Shown: positions 63,953-64,000 of the stretch, one piece after another
Layout of the letters: each line of letters begins with the position of its first letter
Position numbering within the stretch: the stretch's first letter is position 1
NCBI RefSeq assembly: GCF_004342445.1
Contig: NZ_SLWW01000005.1
Location: 1 to 64,000, forward strand
Reading direction: 5' to 3'
Source: Rhodovulum euryhalinum
Lineage (GTDB): Bacteria; Pseudomonadota; Alphaproteobacteria; Rhodobacterales; Rhodobacteraceae
DNA length: 64,000 nt
Made by a program: the position numbers and the translations under genes
Notes under the pieces: model-generated
Told to the model about the DNA's origin: nothing
The model's database searches: none
What the model saw: only the letters and a program-made list of their open reading frames with translations

Positions 63953-64000
63953 TCAGATCCGTGCCTGCCATGTCACGTCTTTGGGCGCGATGGAAGCGTG
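63953..64000 (-). CDS. C-terminal end of the gene upstream of nudC (partial)
   Basis: An open frame from the window edge ends at a TGA (63953-63955) and encodes HASIAPKDVTWQARI. Codon use fits the region and the gap to nudC is only 15 bp, so it is probably the end of the preceding operon gene. The family cannot be identified from 15 residues. Confidence 0.4.
   Translation of the reverse strand, partial: HASIAPKDVTWQARI

Noticed and set aside
1..64000. Prophage, insertion sequence, integrase or CRISPR array
   Set aside because: No transposase, integrase, structural phage gene or regularly spaced repeat array was found.

Overview
The window is GC-rich, densely coded DNA from a member of the Alphaproteobacteria, most likely order Rhodobacterales. 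The evidence is a proline-utilisation PutA paired with an Lrp-type PutR, a COQ9-family gene beside rpsU, a TrcR (DUF1013) gene, a VPLPA-type sorting tail, BluE-type cobalamin genes, and the general protein signatures. I cannot name a genus. No phage, transposase, rRNA or CRISPR array is visible. The window is chromosomal housekeeping DNA with several accessory catabolic and transport loci.

Layout. 1-740: a low-GC orphan gene and a truncated DUF1810 gene between two copies of a short repeat. 740-2100: small membrane proteins and a cold-shock gene. 2081-4602 (minus): a four-gene bufferin-type copper-peptide operon (bufA1-bufB-bufC-doxX). 4807-10006 (minus): thrS and valS. 10138-14363: a lone form II CoxL-like molybdenum hydroxylase, suhB, a Flp-like pilin and a rhomboid protease. 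14395-18437: putA with divergent putR. 18503-24829: a four-part envelope protein, a tRNA-Leu(UAA) gene split by a group I intron, carA, yqeY, lipB, a peptidoglycan-binding protein and tRNA-Leu(GAG). 25273-30198: a polyamine-type ABC importer operon (ATPase, binding protein, two permeases), followed by two small genes. 31223-33046: pepF.

33175-47118 is a large catabolic island. It holds a FAH-family hydrolase, a GntR/FCD repressor, a TRAP transporter (dctPQM), a UxaA/GarD-like dehydratase, a 3-hydroxyisobutyrate-dehydrogenase-family enzyme, two SDRs, an EamA transporter, an IlvD/Edd dehydratase, AzlCD and an RraA-like protein. Three identical TGGTATACCA palindromes sit at its divergent promoters and suggest one GntR regulon. 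The enzyme set fits non-phosphorylative breakdown of a sugar acid through a 2-keto-3-deoxy acid and a 2,4-diketo acid.

47388-50165 encodes the aminopropanol-arm steps of cobalamin synthesis (threonine kinase, CbiB, threonine-phosphate decarboxylase). The rest (50198-64000) contains a lytic transglycosylase lipoprotein, chrA, a glutathione transferase, mscL, ald with divergent Lrp regulator, rpsU, COQ9, a quinone oxidoreductase, a VPLPA-sorted protein, RNase T2, trcR, a DUF2029 glycosyltransferase, a membrane-anchored cytochrome c, pheA, an SRPBCC protein and nudC.

The most notable item is the intact-looking group IC3-like intron (about 229 nt) inserted after U34 of tRNA-Leu(UAA). Next are the bufferin operon, the three-operator regulon and an ABC permease with a roughly 265-residue extracytoplasmic insertion.
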